The notes: generated by a model not told the origin, from the sequence alone. A stretch of 64,000 nucleotides of DNA from Brachybacterium phenoliresistens (GCF_000576425.1 NZ_KK069994.1:234623-298622), one strand, 5' to 3'. Shown: positions 18,558-27,507, counted from the first letter of the stretch. A program made the numbers and translations.

Positions 18558-20252
18558 GTGAGCACCGCTTTCACCGAGCGACGGAACCAGCCCCCGAAGC
18601 TGCGCCAGGACACCATGCGGGTGATCCCCCTGGGCGGGCTGGGGGACGTGGGCCGCAACATGGCGGTGATCGAGTACGCCGGGCGGCTGCTCGTGATCGA
18701 CTGCGGAGTGCTCTTCCCCGAGGAGACCCAGCCCGGAGTCGACCTGATCCTGCCGGACTTCGACCACATCACCGACCGCCTCGACGACATCTCCGCGATC
18801 GTCCTCACCCACGGACACGAGGACCACATCGGCGCCGTCCCCTACCTGCTGCGCCTGAAGCCGGACATCCCGCTGGTCGGCAGCCAGCTCACGCTCGCCT
18901 TCATCGAGGCGAAGCTCAAGGAGCACCGCATCACGCCGTACACCCTCGCCGTCGCCGAGGGGCAGAGCGAGCAGCTGGGTCCCTTCGACCTCGAGTTCGT
19001 CGCGGTCAACCACTCGATCCCCGACGCGCTGGCCGTGCACGTGTCCACCCCCGCCGGCACCATCCTGCACACGGGCGACTTCAAGATGGACCAGCTGCCG
19101 CTGGACGGCCGCATCACCGATCTGCGCGCCTTCGCGAGGCTCGGCGAGAAGGGCGTGGACCTGTTCATGGTCGACTCCACCAACGCCGAGGTCCCCGGCT
19201 TCACCGTCGCCGAGCGCGAGATCGGGCCCGTGATGGACGCGATCTTCGCGCGCGCCCAGCAGAAGATCGTCGTCGCCTCGTTCTCGAGCCATGTCCATCG
19301 CGTCCAGCAGGTGCTCGACGCCGCCGAGCGCCACGGGCGCCGGGTCGCCTTCGTGGGCCGGTCGATGGTGCGCAACATGGGCATCGCCGCGGAGATGGGA
19401 TACCTGCGGGTCCCGCCGAACATCCTCGTGGACGTCCGCAAGATCGACGACCTGCCCGATGACCGGGTCGTGCTCATGTGCACCGGATCCCAGGGCGAGC
19501 CGATGGCGGCGCTGGGCCGCATCGCCAACCGCGACCATCGCGTCGAGGTGGGGGAGGGCGACATCGTCATCCTGGCCTCCTCCCTGATCCCCGGCAACGA
19601 GAACTCCGTCTTCCGGGTGATCAACGGCCTGCTCGCCCTCGGCGCCGAGGTCGTCCACAAGGGCAACGCCAAGGTCCACACCTCCGGCCACGCCAGCGCG
19701 GGGGAGCTGCTGTACTGCTACAACATCGTGCGCCCGAAGAACGTGATGCCGGTGCACGGCGAGGTCCGCCACCTCATCGCCAACGGCCGCATCGCCGAGG
19801 CCACCGGCGTGCCCCACGAGAACGTGATCCTCGCGCGCGACGGCCACGTGGTGGACCTCCGCGACGGGAAGGCCACCGTCGTCGGCGAGATCCCCAACGG
19901 CTACGTCTACGTGGACGGCTCGAGCGTCGGCGAGATCTCCGAGGCCGATCTCAAGGATCGCCGCATCCTCGGCGACGAGGGATTCATCTCCCTGTTCGCC
20001 GTCGTGAACTCCGAGACCGGCGCGCTCATCGCCGGTCCGGAGATCCACGCCCGCGGCGTCGCCGAGGACGACCAGGTCTTCGAGCGCATCAAGCCCGACA
20101 TCGTCAAGGCCCTCGAGCAGGCGGTCGCCGACCAGTCCAACCGCCGCGACACCTATCAGCTGCAGCAGGTCATGCGCCGGGTGGTGGGCCGCTACGTCTC
20201 CCAGCGCCTGCGCCGGCGGCCGATGATCATCCCCGTGGTCATCGAGTCCTGA
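18558..20252 (+). CDS. rnj: Ribonuclease J
   Basis: RNase J is a metallo-beta-lactamase/beta-CASP nuclease with endo- and 5'-3' exonuclease activity in rRNA maturation and mRNA decay. GTG 18558 follows GAGGAGA by 7 nt. The zinc motif is H85-G-H87-E-D89-H90, followed by HTGDFKMD, the beta-CASP elements CTGSQGEP and HTSGHAS, and PVHGE. 564 residues is standard. It is the only RNase J in the window and lies in the dapA transcription unit. Confidence 0.97.
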   Translation: MSTAFTERRNQPPKLRQDTMRVIPLGGLGDVGRNMAVIEYAGRLLVIDCGVLFPEETQPGVDLILPDFDHITDRLDDISAIVLTHGHEDHIGAVPYLLRLKPDIPLVGSQLTLAFIEAKLKEHRITPYTLAVAEGQSEQLGPFDLEFVAVNHSIPDALAVHVSTPAGTILHTGDFKMDQLPLDGRITDLRAFARLGEKGVDLFMVDSTNAEVPGFTVAEREIGPVMDAIFARAQQKIVVASFSSHVHRVQQVLDAAERHGRRVAFVGRSMVRNMGIAAEMGYLRVPPNILVDVRKIDDLPDDRVVLMCTGSQGEPMAALGRIANRDHRVEVGEGDIVILASSLIPGNENSVFRVINGLLALGAEVVHKGNAKVHTSGHASAGELLYCYNIVRPKNVMPVHGEVRHLIANGRIAEATGVPHENVILARDGHVVDLRDGKATVVGEIPNGYVYVDGSSVGEISEADLKDRRILGDEGFISLFAVVNSETGALIAGPEIHARGVAEDDQVFERIKPDIVKALEQAVADQSNRRDTYQLQQVMRRVVGRYVSQRLRRRPMIIPVVIES

Positions 20253-20357
20253 CACCTCCGCCCCGCCCCGGCGCGCCTCCGCATCGCCCCGGCGCGCGGC
20301 GGCCGGGCCGGGATGCGGGGCCGGCGGGCCCCGGCCGGCGCGGCGGGTCCGCGGGCC

Positions 20358-20378
20358 CCCGGAGCGATTCGCTCCGGG
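20358..20378 (+). terminator. Hairpin after rnj
   Basis: CCCGGAGCG (20358-20366) pairs with CGCTCCGGG (20370-20378) around a 3-nt loop, about 105 nt after the rnj stop and upstream of the ftsK promoter. It likely ends the dapA-rnj transcript. Confidence 0.6.
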
Positions 20379-20380
20379 CC

Positions 20381-20404
20381 CCGCGCGGCGCCGCGCGGTA
20401 GATT
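20381..20404 (+). promoter_or_regulatory. ftsK leaderless promoter with abutting palindrome
   Basis: TAGATT (20399-20404) lies 7 nt before the ftsK ATG at 20412, so transcription should begin at or next to the start codon. Directly upstream is the perfect 18-bp palindrome CCGCGCGGCGCCGCGCGG (20381-20398), which touches the -10 and could be an operator or part of a hairpin. Confidence 0.6.
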
Positions 20405-20411
20405 GGGGACC

Positions 20412-23321
20412 ATGGCGACACGTACGTCTTCCCCCGCACGTGCGTCGAAGGGCTCGTCCCGGACCTCCTCCGCCCGTTCCGCTCGCGGTTCCGGCGGCGG
20501 GGTCCACGATCCGTCGACGCTCCCGCTCCCGGTGCGCGCAGTGCGCTCCGGGTACCTCGGCATCGCCCGCGGCATCGGCGGGTTCGTCCGCGCGATCGGC
20601 GTGGCCCGCTGGGAGGTCGAGCACGAGCAGCGCCGCGACGGGTACGCCCTGTTCCTCCTGCTGCTGGCCGGCCTGATCGCCGTCCGGGAGTGGTGGCAGG
20701 TGCCCGGCGCCTTCTTCGACGTCGTGCACGTGGTGGCCGCCGGCACCTTCGGCATCGCCTCGGTCGCCCTGCCGCTGCTGCTGGCCGGCTGGGCGCTGCG
20801 CATGTTCCGCCGACCGGACCTGGTGCGGGCCAACACGCGCGTGTTCCTGGGCATCGCCATCCTGGTCACCGCGATCTCCGCGATCGCCTCGGTGAGCGCG
20901 AAGATGCCCGCCCCGGCCGACGGCATCGACGCCCTCGCCCGCGGCGGGGGAGTGCTCGGCTACCTGGGGGCGGCGCCGCTGGCGGCGCTGGTCCCGCCCG
21001 TCGCCGTCATCGTCGTGTACTCCGTGGTCATCGTGTTCGGCGCGCTGGTGCTGACCGCGACCCCGGTGGAGTCGATCCCTCAGCGCCTGCGCGGGGTGTA
21101 CGACCTGCTGGTGGGCCGGAGCGAGGACGAGGACGCCGAGCGGGAGAGCTTCGGCCTGCGCCCGCGTCGCCCCGACCCGGCCGTCCACGAGGCCGAGACC
21201 ACCGTGCAGAAGGCGCCGCGCTCGCGCCGCCGGTCGCGGCGCGAGAAGGAGGCCCAGGAGGCCGCCGACGCCGCCCGGGACCACGACGAGTTCGGCTACG
21301 CCGGCGATGCCGCCTTCGACCAGGGGATCCTGGACGAGAAGGCCGCCGCCGGGGCCCGCGCCGGCGCCGGGCGCAAGCGCCCCGCCCCGCGCACCCGTCC
21401 CGCCGCGCCGGCCGCGGAGGACGATCCCGCGACCGAGGTCTTCGACGTGGTCGCCGACGAGAACCAGCGCGCCAAGTCCTTCCCGCCGGCGACCGCGCCG
21501 CTGCCTGCGGCCGAGCGTGCCGCCTCGCCTGCGGCGGCCGCTGCCGCGCCCGCTCCGACCCGCCCGGTCCGCGCCGCGGAGCCGGAGGTCGAGGAGAAGG
21601 CCGAGCTGGTCCCGCCGCCGATGGGCGACCTGCCGCGCGCCGGCGAGCAGCTCGAGCTGTCCGGCGACATCGTCTACACCCTCCCGGAGTCCTCGTACCT
21701 GCTCGAGGGGCCGCCGCACAAGACCCGCTCCGAGGCCAACGAGCGCGTGGTCGCGGCGCTGGCCGAGGTCTTCGAGCAGTTCAACGTCAACGCCGAGGTC
21801 GTCGGGTTCTCCCGCGGGCCGACGGTCACCCGGTACGAGGTCGAGCTCGCCCCCGGCACCAAGGTCGAGAAGGTCACGGCCCTGGACAAGAACATCTCCT
21901 ACGCCGTGGCCAGCTCCGATGTCCGCATCCTCTCGCCCATCCCGGGCAAGAAGGCCATCGGCATCGAGATCCCCAACGCCGATCGCGAGACGGTGGCCCT
22001 GGGCGACGTGCTGCGCGCCCCGGTCGCCACCCGCAACGAGCACCCCATGGTGATGGGCGTGGGCAAGGACGTCGAGGGCGGCTACGTCGTCGCGAACCTC
22101 GCCAAGATGCCCCACCTGCTGGTCGCCGGCGCCACCGGATCCGGCAAGTCGAGCCTCGTCAACGCGATGATCACCTCGATCCTCATGCGCGCGACCCCCG
22201 AGGACGTGCGGATGGTGCTGGTGGACCCCAAGCGCGTCGAGCTGACCATCTACGAGGGCATCCCGCACCTCATCACGCCGATCATCACCAACCCCAAGAA
22301 GGCCGCGGAGGCCCTCGAATGGGTCGTCAAGGAGATGGACGCGCGCTACGACGACCTGGCCACGTTCGGGTTCAAGCACATCGACGACTTCAACAAGGCC
22401 GTCCGCGCCGGGGAGGTCACCGTCCCGGCGGGCAGCGAACGGCGCCTGGCGCCCTATCCGTACCTGCTGGTCGTCGTCGACGAGCTCGCCGACCTCATGA
22501 TGGTCGCCCCCCGGGACGTCGAGGCCTCCATCCAGCGCATCACCCAGCTCGCGCGCGCCGCCGGCATCCACCTGATCCTGGCCACGCAGCGGCCCTCGGT
22601 GGACGTCGTCACCGGCATCATCAAGGCCAACGTCCCCAGCCGCCTCGCCTTCGCGACCTCGTCGCTGCAGGACTCCCGCGTCATCCTGGACACCCCCGGC
22701 GCGGAGAAGCTCATCGGCCAGGGCGACGCCCTGTTCCATCCCATGGGCAAGTCCAAGCCGATGCGCGTCCAGGTCGCCTGGGTCAACGAGTCGGAGATCC
22801 ACAAGGTCGTCGACCACGTCAAGACGCAGATGAAGCCGACCTACCGCGAGGACGTCACCGTCACCGCGGCCAAGAAGCAGATCGACGACGACATCGGGGA
22901 CGACCTCGACGTGCTGCTGCAGGCGGCCGAGCTCGTGGTCACCACCCAGTTCGGATCGACCTCCATGCTCCAGCGCAAGCTGCGCGTGGGCTTCGCCAAG
23001 GCCGGTCGTCTGATGGACCTGCTCGAGTCGCGGGAGATCGTCGGCCCCTCCGAGGGGTCGAAGGCGCGCGACGTGCTCGTGCATCCCGACGACCTCGCCG
23101 GTGCCATCGCGCGCATCACCGGCGGCGACGAGCCGTCCGCGGCGCCTGCCGCGCCGGCCCCCGCCGCAGCGCCGGAGGCGCCCGACGCCGCCGCCGATTC
23201 CGACCGCTACGGGGAGGATCCGCTGGCGCACGACACCGGCGACGTCGCCCCCGACTACTACGACGACGTCGACGGGGACTCCGACGACGGCGACGACGCC
23301 TGGCAGCTGACCGGGCGCTGA
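20412..23321 (+). CDS. ftsK: DNA translocase FtsK/SpoIIIE
   Basis: FtsK pumps chromosomal DNA at the division septum. ATG 20412 is taken because a TAGATT -10 sits 7 nt upstream (leaderless); the in-frame extension to 20313 is low-complexity. The 969 residues contain four membrane segments (about 75-220), a Pro/Ala/Glu linker (about 240-410), the FtsK alpha/beta motor with Walker A GATGSGKS (573-580) and Walker B LLVVVDELADLM, and the gamma winged-helix domain (about 835-900, DLDVLLQAAELVVTTQFGS), which reads KOPS sites. pgsA follows after 44 nt. Confidence 0.97.
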   Translation: MATRTSSPARASKGSSRTSSARSARGSGGGVHDPSTLPLPVRAVRSGYLGIARGIGGFVRAIGVARWEVEHEQRRDGYALFLLLLAGLIAVREWWQVPGAFFDVVHVVAAGTFGIASVALPLLLAGWALRMFRRPDLVRANTRVFLGIAILVTAISAIASVSAKMPAPADGIDALARGGGVLGYLGAAPLAALVPPVAVIVVYSVVIVFGALVLTATPVESIPQRLRGVYDLLVGRSEDEDAERESFGLRPRRPDPAVHEAETTVQKAPRSRRRSRREKEAQEAADAARDHDEFGYAGDAAFDQGILDEKAAAGARAGAGRKRPAPRTRPAAPAAEDDPATEVFDVVADENQRAKSFPPATAPLPAAERAASPAAAAAAPAPTRPVRAAEPEVEEKAELVPPPMGDLPRAGEQLELSGDIVYTLPESSYLLEGPPHKTRSEANERVVAALAEVFEQFNVNAEVVGFSRGPTVTRYEVELAPGTKVEKVTALDKNISYAVASSDVRILSPIPGKKAIGIEIPNADRETVALGDVLRAPVATRNEHPMVMGVGKDVEGGYVVANLAKMPHLLVAGATGSGKSSLVNAMITSILMRATPEDVRMVLVDPKRVELTIYEGIPHLITPIITNPKKAAEALEWVVKEMDARYDDLATFGFKHIDDFNKAVRAGEVTVPAGSERRLAPYPYLLVVVDELADLMMVAPRDVEASIQRITQLARAAGIHLILATQRPSVDVVTGIIKANVPSRLAFATSSLQDSRVILDTPGAEKLIGQGDALFHPMGKSKPMRVQVAWVNESEIHKVVDHVKTQMKPTYREDVTVTAAKKQIDDDIGDDLDVLLQAAELVVTTQFGSTSMLQRKLRVGFAKAGRLMDLLESREIVGPSEGSKARDVLVHPDDLAGAIARITGGDEPSAAPAAPAPAAAPEAPDAAADSDRYGEDPLAHDTGDVAPDYYDDVDGDSDDGDDAWQLTGR

Positions 23322-23365
23322 GCGCCCGGTCCGGGACCCGGCCGCCCCGGGACGAAGGAGCACAG

Positions 23366-23965
23366 ATGACCACGAACGACCAGGCGCCCCCGGTGCCCCT
23401 GTGGAACATCGCGAACATCCTCACGATGGTCCGCTGCGCGATGGTGCCGGTGCTCGTCGTGCTCGCGATCCTGTACCCCGACACGGTCGGCGGTCGACTT
23501 CTGATCACCGCCGTGTTCGTGGTCGCGATGATCACCGATTTCCTGGACGGGCATCTGGCCCGCAGCCGAGGCCTGATCACCGACTTCGGGAAGATCGTCG
23601 ACCCCATCGCCGACAAGGCCATGACCGGCGCCGCGCTGGTCATGCTGTCGGTGTGGGACTACGTGCCCTGGTGGATGACCGTGCTGATCCTGGTGCGCGA
23701 GTTCGGGATCACGATCATGCGCTTCACGATCCTGAAGTACGGGGCGCTGCCGGCGAACATGGCCGGCAAGGCCAAGACGATGGTGCAGACCATCGCCATC
23801 ACCTTCTGCCTGCTGCCCTTCGAGCTGTGGTGGGGCCCGGCGCGGTGGATCGGTCTGGCCCTCGTGCTGCTGGCCGTGGTCCTCACCGTCTGGTCGGGAG
23901 CCGTGAACCTCAAGGACGGCCTGCGCCTGCGCCGGGAGGCGCTGGCCCGGGGCGCGGGAGCATGA
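23366..23965 (+). CDS. pgsA: CDP-diacylglycerol-glycerol-3-phosphate 3-phosphatidyltransferase
   Basis: Integral membrane enzyme making phosphatidylglycerol phosphate. ATG 23366 follows GAAGGAG. The CDP-alcohol phosphotransferase signature is complete: D-FL-DG-HL-AR, eight residues, G-KIV-D-PIA-D. About five to six membrane segments fit the 199 residues. The position between ftsK and cinA is the classic pgsA2 locus of Actinobacteria. Its stop overlaps the cinA start (ATGA). Confidence 0.94.
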   Translation: MTTNDQAPPVPLWNIANILTMVRCAMVPVLVVLAILYPDTVGGRLLITAVFVVAMITDFLDGHLARSRGLITDFGKIVDPIADKAMTGAALVMLSVWDYVPWWMTVLILVREFGITIMRFTILKYGALPANMAGKAKTMVQTIAITFCLLPFELWWGPARWIGLALVLLAVVLTVWSGAVNLKDGLRLRREALARGAGA

Positions 23966-24468
23966 GCGATCAGGACCTCCCGGCAGGACCTGACCTGGTC
24001 ATCGCCCGGGCCTCCGCCGCAGGGCTCATGATCGCCACCGCCGAGTCGCTCACCGGAGGCGCGCTCGTCTCGCGTCTGGTGGACGTCCCCGGCGCGAGCC
24101 GCTGCCTGGCCGGCGGCGCCGCCTGCTACTCGTACACCGCCAAGTCCCGGGTGCTCGGGGTCGACGCCGCCATGCTCGAGCGCGACGGGGCCGTCAACGA
24201 GGCCACGGCGCGCCAGATGGCCGAGGGCGCGCTGGACGCCTATGCGGCCGATGTGGCGGTCTCCACCACCGGGGTGGCCGGGCCGGGCCCCGACGGCCGC
24301 GGCGTGCCGGCCGGCACGGTCCACATCGCCGTGGCGCGCCGCGGGGGCGGGACCCGGGCGCTCGTGCTGCAGCTGGACGGCGACCGGACGGAGGTCCGCG
24401 CGCAGGCCGTCGCCGCCGCCCTGGACGCTCTCGCCCGCGCCCTGCCCAAGGTCCCCGCCACGGCCTGA
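23962..24468 (+). CDS. cinA: CinA-family nicotinamide-nucleotide amidase
   Basis: Corresponds to the C-terminal CinA domain (PncC), which deamidates NMN to NaMN in pyridine nucleotide salvage. ATG 23962 overlaps the pgsA stop. The 168 residues contain IATAESLTGGALVSRLVDVPGAS, the active-site region around GGAACYSYTAKSRVLGV, and TGVAGPGPDGRGVPAGTVHIAV. There is no N-terminal MoCF domain, so it is the short form. The pgsA-cinA-clgR-recA order is widespread. Confidence 0.94.
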   Translation: MSDQDLPAGPDLVIARASAAGLMIATAESLTGGALVSRLVDVPGASRCLAGGAACYSYTAKSRVLGVDAAMLERDGAVNEATARQMAEGALDAYAADVAVSTTGVAGPGPDGRGVPAGTVHIAVARRGGGTRALVLQLDGDRTEVRAQAVAAALDALARALPKVPATA

Positions 24469-24858
24469 GACCGCCGGCGCCGCGCCCTCCGGCCGCGCCG
24501 GAAGGTCGCCCGGGTCACCTCCGGGGCCCCGGGGGACCGGACGGTCCCGGCACGCGATGCCGGGGCTGCGACCAGGCACGGCACCGCCCGCGGGAGGCTC
24601 TGTGTGAACGGGCACAGTGTTCTCCCACGGCGGAGCACTAGGATCGGGAACACTCGTGAGGCGCTTCGCGTTGGAGCTGGTGTGATGAGCACGATGACCA
24701 CCATGACCAGTCCTCGGTCCACCCGCCCGGCTTCCGGCCGGGGGATCGCTGCTCCGGGCCGTCGACCCCTGCGGTCCCTGCCGACGACGAAGATCGCACG
24801 AGCCGACGACCACGCGGCGCCGAGCGCGCCGCACGACGCCAGGAAAGGAGGCCGCCCC
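24469..24858 (+). promoter_or_regulatory. cinA-clgR intergenic region: hairpin, promoter and inverted repeat
   Basis: A terminator-like hairpin pairs CCCGGCA (24546-24552) with TGCCGGG (24558-24564). Farther on, TAGGAT (24639-24644) is a likely -10, framed by AGTGTT (24616-24621) and AACACT (24649-24654), an inverted repeat suited to operator function. The rest (24685-24858) is an open frame continuous with clgR but with reduced G/C at third positions, so I treat it as leader. Confidence 0.5.
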
Positions 24859-25164
24859 GTGGTCCTCTTCCGACAGGAGCTCGGAGACGTCCTGCGCGAC
24901 GCCCGTCGTGCCCAGGGCCGTACGCTGCGCCAGGTCTCCTCGGACGCCCGGGTCTCCCTGGGCTACCTCAGCGAGATCGAGCGCGGCCAGAAGGAGGCCT
25001 CCAGCGAGCTGCTGACCTCCGTGACCGGCGCGCTGGGCCTTCCGCTGTCCTTCGTGCTGCGCGAGGTCTCCGAGCGCATCGCGATCGCCGAGGGCGTGGC
25101 CGTCCCGGACACCGTCCCGGACGACCTCGCCGGGCACGCCCCCAGCCTCGTGGGCGCCCGCTGA
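24859..25164 (+). CDS. clgR: ClgR-type XRE-family transcriptional regulator
   Basis: ClgR activates clpP/clpC and other stress genes in Actinobacteria and is itself a Clp substrate. I choose GTG 24859 because a strong AAAGGAGG (24844-24851) lies just upstream and the product then begins [23 protein letters not shown], where known ClgR proteins start. The helix-turn-helix is [29 protein letters not shown] (about 25-53). The 101-residue size is near family length (110-120). ATG 24685 would add 58 low-complexity residues; it also has a modest ribosome binding site, so dual starts are possible. The locus upstream of recA is the usual one. Confidence 0.85.
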   Translation: MVLFRQELGDVLRDARRAQGRTLRQVSSDARVSLGYLSEIERGQKEASSELLTSVTGALGLPLSFVLREVSERIAIAEGVAVPDTVPDDLAGHAPSLVGAR

Positions 25165-25165
25165 G

Positions 25166-25390
25166 GTGCGGCGCAGCGAGTTCGACGAGCTGGCCGACCA
25201 CGTGTTCGGCCGCGTGCTCGCGGTGACCTACCGCCGGGACGTCGTGCTCGAGGAGGTCGGCGGTCTGACCGCCGAGAGCGCCCTCGAGCAGGGCGTCCCG
25301 GTGCGCGCGGTCTGGACCGCGCTGTGCGACGCGATGGACGTCCCGGAGCGCGACCGCTGGGAGGTCCCGCAGGAGGCCCGCCGCCGCTGA
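25166..25390 (+). CDS. DUF3046 family protein
   Basis: Small actinobacterial protein of unknown function, almost always directly upstream of recA. The 74 residues match the family pattern: N-terminal [15 protein letters not shown], then [46 protein letters not shown] 25166 is one base after the clgR stop with no ribosome binding site of its own, so translation is coupled to clgR. No catalytic or metal motif is seen. Confidence 0.9.
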   Translation: MRRSEFDELADHVFGRVLAVTYRRDVVLEEVGGLTAESALEQGVPVRAVWTALCDAMDVPERDRWEVPQEARRR

Positions 25391-25404
25391 CGGCCTCCGC
25401 AGGA

Positions 25405-25427
25405 TCCGACACGCCCGGCGTGTCGGA
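25405..25427 (+). terminator. Terminator after clgR-DUF3046
   Basis: TCCGACACGC (25405-25414) pairs perfectly with GCGTGTCGGA (25418-25427) around a 3-nt loop, 15 nt after the DUF3046 stop and just before the recA promoter region. Confidence 0.75.
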
Positions 25428-25443
25428 GGGCAGAGGTCGCATC

Positions 25444-25466
25444 TCGAACAGGTGTTCGGGTACTGT
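25444..25466 (+). promoter_or_regulatory. SOS (LexA) box and promoter of recA
   Basis: TCGAACAGGTGTTCGG (25444-25459) matches the actinobacterial/Gram-positive SOS consensus TCGAAC-n4-GTTCGA at all but the last base. TACTGT (25461-25466) follows at once as a -10, so LexA bound to the box would block this promoter. It lies 180 bp upstream of the recA start. Confidence 0.9.
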
Positions 25467-25560
25467 GGGTCGCAGACGACCGGCGGGCCCGGACCGATGC
25501 AGCCTCCGCTGCTCCTCCCCAGCACGGGGTTCTCCACAGCGGGGGCAGGCTGCGGCTCGA

Positions 25561-25583
25561 CTGTCGGAACGCCGACCTACTGT
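25561..25583 (+). promoter_or_regulatory. Second recA promoter with PafBC-type (RecA-NDp) motif
   Basis: CTGTCGGAA (25561-25569), an 8-nt gap, then TACTGT (25578-25583). This fits the mycobacterial LexA-independent damage promoter consensus tTGTCRGtg-N8-TAnnnT, with TGTCRG and the exact spacing conserved. It is the recA-proximal promoter, 55 bp before the ATG. Confidence 0.7.
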
Positions 25584-25637
25584 GGCCGCATACGTTCGAA
25601 ACCGCCGGCGAGCCGGCCCCGTGGAAGGAATCCGATC

Positions 25638-26726
25638 ATGGCTAAGTCCGCACCGAAGGAGCGCGCGTCGACCCTCGACGCCGCGCTCGCCCAGATCGAC
25701 CGCCAGTTCGGCAAGGGGTCGATCATGCGCCTGGGGGACGACACCCGTCCTCCGATCGAGGTGATCCCCACCGGCTCCGTCGCCCTGGACGCGGCGCTCG
25801 GCATCGGCGGCCTGCCCCGCGGGCGCATCGTCGAGATCTACGGCCCGGAGTCCAGCGGCAAGACGACCGTCGCCCTGCACGCCGTGGCGAGCGCCCAGCG
25901 CAACGGGGGCATCGCGGCCTTCATCGACGCCGAGCACGCCCTGGATCCCGACTACGCCAAGAAGCTCGGCGTCGACACCGACGCCCTGCTCGTCTCCCAG
26001 CCGGACACGGGGGAGCAGGCGCTCGAGATCACCGACATGCTGGTGCGCTCGGGGGCGCTGGACGTCATCGTCATCGACTCCGTGGCGGCGCTCGTGCCCA
26101 AGGCGGAGATCGAGGGCGAGATGGGCGACTCCCACGTCGGCCTGCAGGCCCGCCTCATGTCGCAGGCGCTGCGCAAGCTCGCCGGAGCCCTCTCCTCGAC
26201 GGGCACCACGGCGATCTTCATCAACCAGCTGCGCGAGAAGATCGGCGTGTTCTTCGGCAGCCCGGAGACCACCACGGGCGGCAAGGCGCTGAAGTTCTAC
26301 GCCTCGGTGCGCATGGACATCCGTCGTATCGAGACGCTGAAGACGGGCACCGACTCCGTCGGCAACCGCACCCGCGTCAAGGTCGTGAAGAACAAGATGG
26401 CGCCGCCCTTCAAGCAGGCGGAGTTCGACATCCTCTACGGCGAGGGCATCTCCCGCGAGGGCGGCCTGATCGACCTGGGCGTCGAGCACGGGATCGTGCG
26501 CAAGTCCGGGGCCTGGTTCACCTATGAGGGGGACCAGCTGGGCCAGGGCAAGGAGAACGCCCGCCAGTTCCTCAAGGACAACCCGGATCTGGCCGTCGAG
26601 GTCGAGCACAAGATCCTGCGCACCCTCGGCGTGGGGCAGTACGCGGCGGAGGACGCCGCGGCGGCCGAGGCCGACGACCTCGTCGAGGACGAGCTCATCG
26701 ACGAGGACGTCCCGGCGACCATCTGA
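25638..26726 (+). CDS. recA: Recombinase RecA
   Basis: RecA forms filaments on single-stranded DNA, drives homologous recombination and stimulates LexA self-cleavage. ATG 25638 ([17 protein letters not shown]) has GGAAGGA upstream; the frame is open earlier but only over the promoters. The 362 residues have Walker A GPESSGKT (69-76), [39 protein letters not shown] (Walker B and loop L1) and loop L2 near [19 protein letters not shown]. No intein interrupts it. The C-terminal tail is acidic as usual. recX follows. Confidence 0.99.
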   Translation: MAKSAPKERASTLDAALAQIDRQFGKGSIMRLGDDTRPPIEVIPTGSVALDAALGIGGLPRGRIVEIYGPESSGKTTVALHAVASAQRNGGIAAFIDAEHALDPDYAKKLGVDTDALLVSQPDTGEQALEITDMLVRSGALDVIVIDSVAALVPKAEIEGEMGDSHVGLQARLMSQALRKLAGALSSTGTTAIFINQLREKIGVFFGSPETTTGGKALKFYASVRMDIRRIETLKTGTDSVGNRTRVKVVKNKMAPPFKQAEFDILYGEGISREGGLIDLGVEHGIVRKSGAWFTYEGDQLGQGKENARQFLKDNPDLAVEVEHKILRTLGVGQYAAEDAAAAEADDLVEDELIDEDVPATI

Positions 26727-26734
26727 GGTTCCGC

Positions 26735-26763
26735 GGCCGGGCGGCGCGATCGCCCGCCCGGCC
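26735..26763 (+). terminator. First hairpin between recA and recX
   Basis: GGCCGGGCGG (26735-26744) pairs with CCGCCCGGCC (26754-26763), 9-nt loop, 8 nt after the recA stop. Probably a partial terminator limiting recX expression. Confidence 0.7.
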
Positions 26764-26775
26764 TGCCGGACCCCG

Positions 26776-26816
26776 GCGCGGGCCGGATCCTGCCTCCCGC
26801 AGGGTCCGGCCCGCGC
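26776..26816 (+). terminator. Second hairpin between recA and recX
   Basis: GCGCGGGCCGGA (26776-26787) pairs with TCCGGCCCGCGC (26805-26816), 12 perfect pairs with a 17-nt loop that can itself fold (TGCCTCCCGCA). It lies 35 nt before recX. Confidence 0.6.
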
Positions 26817-26850
26817 GCCCTCATCACCCCCGACCGAACAGGACGCACCC

Positions 26851-27507
26851 GTGACCCAGGACCGGCAGAGCATCGCCGCCGGGGGCGGCGCCATGGACGG
26901 GGACTCGGCGGTGCGTGCGGAGCTCGCGCGGCGCACCCAGGCGATCCTCGACGCACCGCGCCGCGAGGTCGACCCGGCCGCGCGCGAGCGCGAGAAGCGC
27001 ATCGTCTCGGAATGCCGCTACCTCATGCGCCTGCTGGCCGGGCGCCGGCGCAGCGAGGGGGAGCTGCGCGCCCGGCTCGACGAGCGCGAGGTCCCTGCGG
27101 ATCTCGCGCACGAGGTGATGGCGCGCACCCGTCGCGCCGGGCTGATCGACGACGCGGAGTTCGCCCGGGAGTGGATCGCGCAGCGGCGTGCGCGCAAGGG
27201 GCTCAGCGACCGGGCCCTGCGCGAGGAGCTCCAGCAGCGCGGCGTCTCCACGGCCGACCAGGACGAGGCCTTCGCCGCCCTCACCGGCAGCGGACCTCTC
27301 GAGGAGGACCCGTCCCTGGCCGAGGAGGAACGCTGCCGGGAGCTCGTCCGCGAGCGGCTGCGGCGAGAAGCACACGGCCCCGCCTCCGATCCGCAGCGGC
27401 GCGGCCAGATCGCCCGACGCCTGGACGCCTACCTGCGCCGGCGGGGCTACGACGGGTCGCTGGCCGTCCGGGTGATCTCCAGCGAGATGCGCGCCCGCGA
27501 GCTGTGA
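26851..27507 (+). CDS. recX: Regulatory protein RecX
   Basis: RecX binds RecA filaments and limits recombinase activity. The GTG at 26851 has AGGAC upstream; ATG 26893 is an alternative that would drop 14 residues. The 218-residue product contains RecX repeats: AREREKRIVSECRYLMRLLAGRRRSEGELRARLDEREV, then RRAGLIDDAEFAREWIAQRRARKGLSDRALREELQQRGV, and a third repeat near the C terminus ending RGYDGSLAVRVI. Placement directly after recA is conserved; two hairpins in between should keep RecX levels low. Confidence 0.94.
   Translation: MTQDRQSIAAGGGAMDGDSAVRAELARRTQAILDAPRREVDPAAREREKRIVSECRYLMRLLAGRRRSEGELRARLDEREVPADLAHEVMARTRRAGLIDDAEFAREWIAQRRARKGLSDRALREELQQRGVSTADQDEAFAALTGSGPLEEDPSLAEEERCRELVRERLRREAHGPASDPQRRGQIARRLDAYLRRRGYDGSLAVRVISSEMRAREL

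Noticed and set aside
16116..23363. A 2415-residue open frame on the minus strand
   Set aside because: It runs antisense through dapB to ftsK and shows no domain; long stop-free antisense frames are expected when third positions are nearly all G/C.
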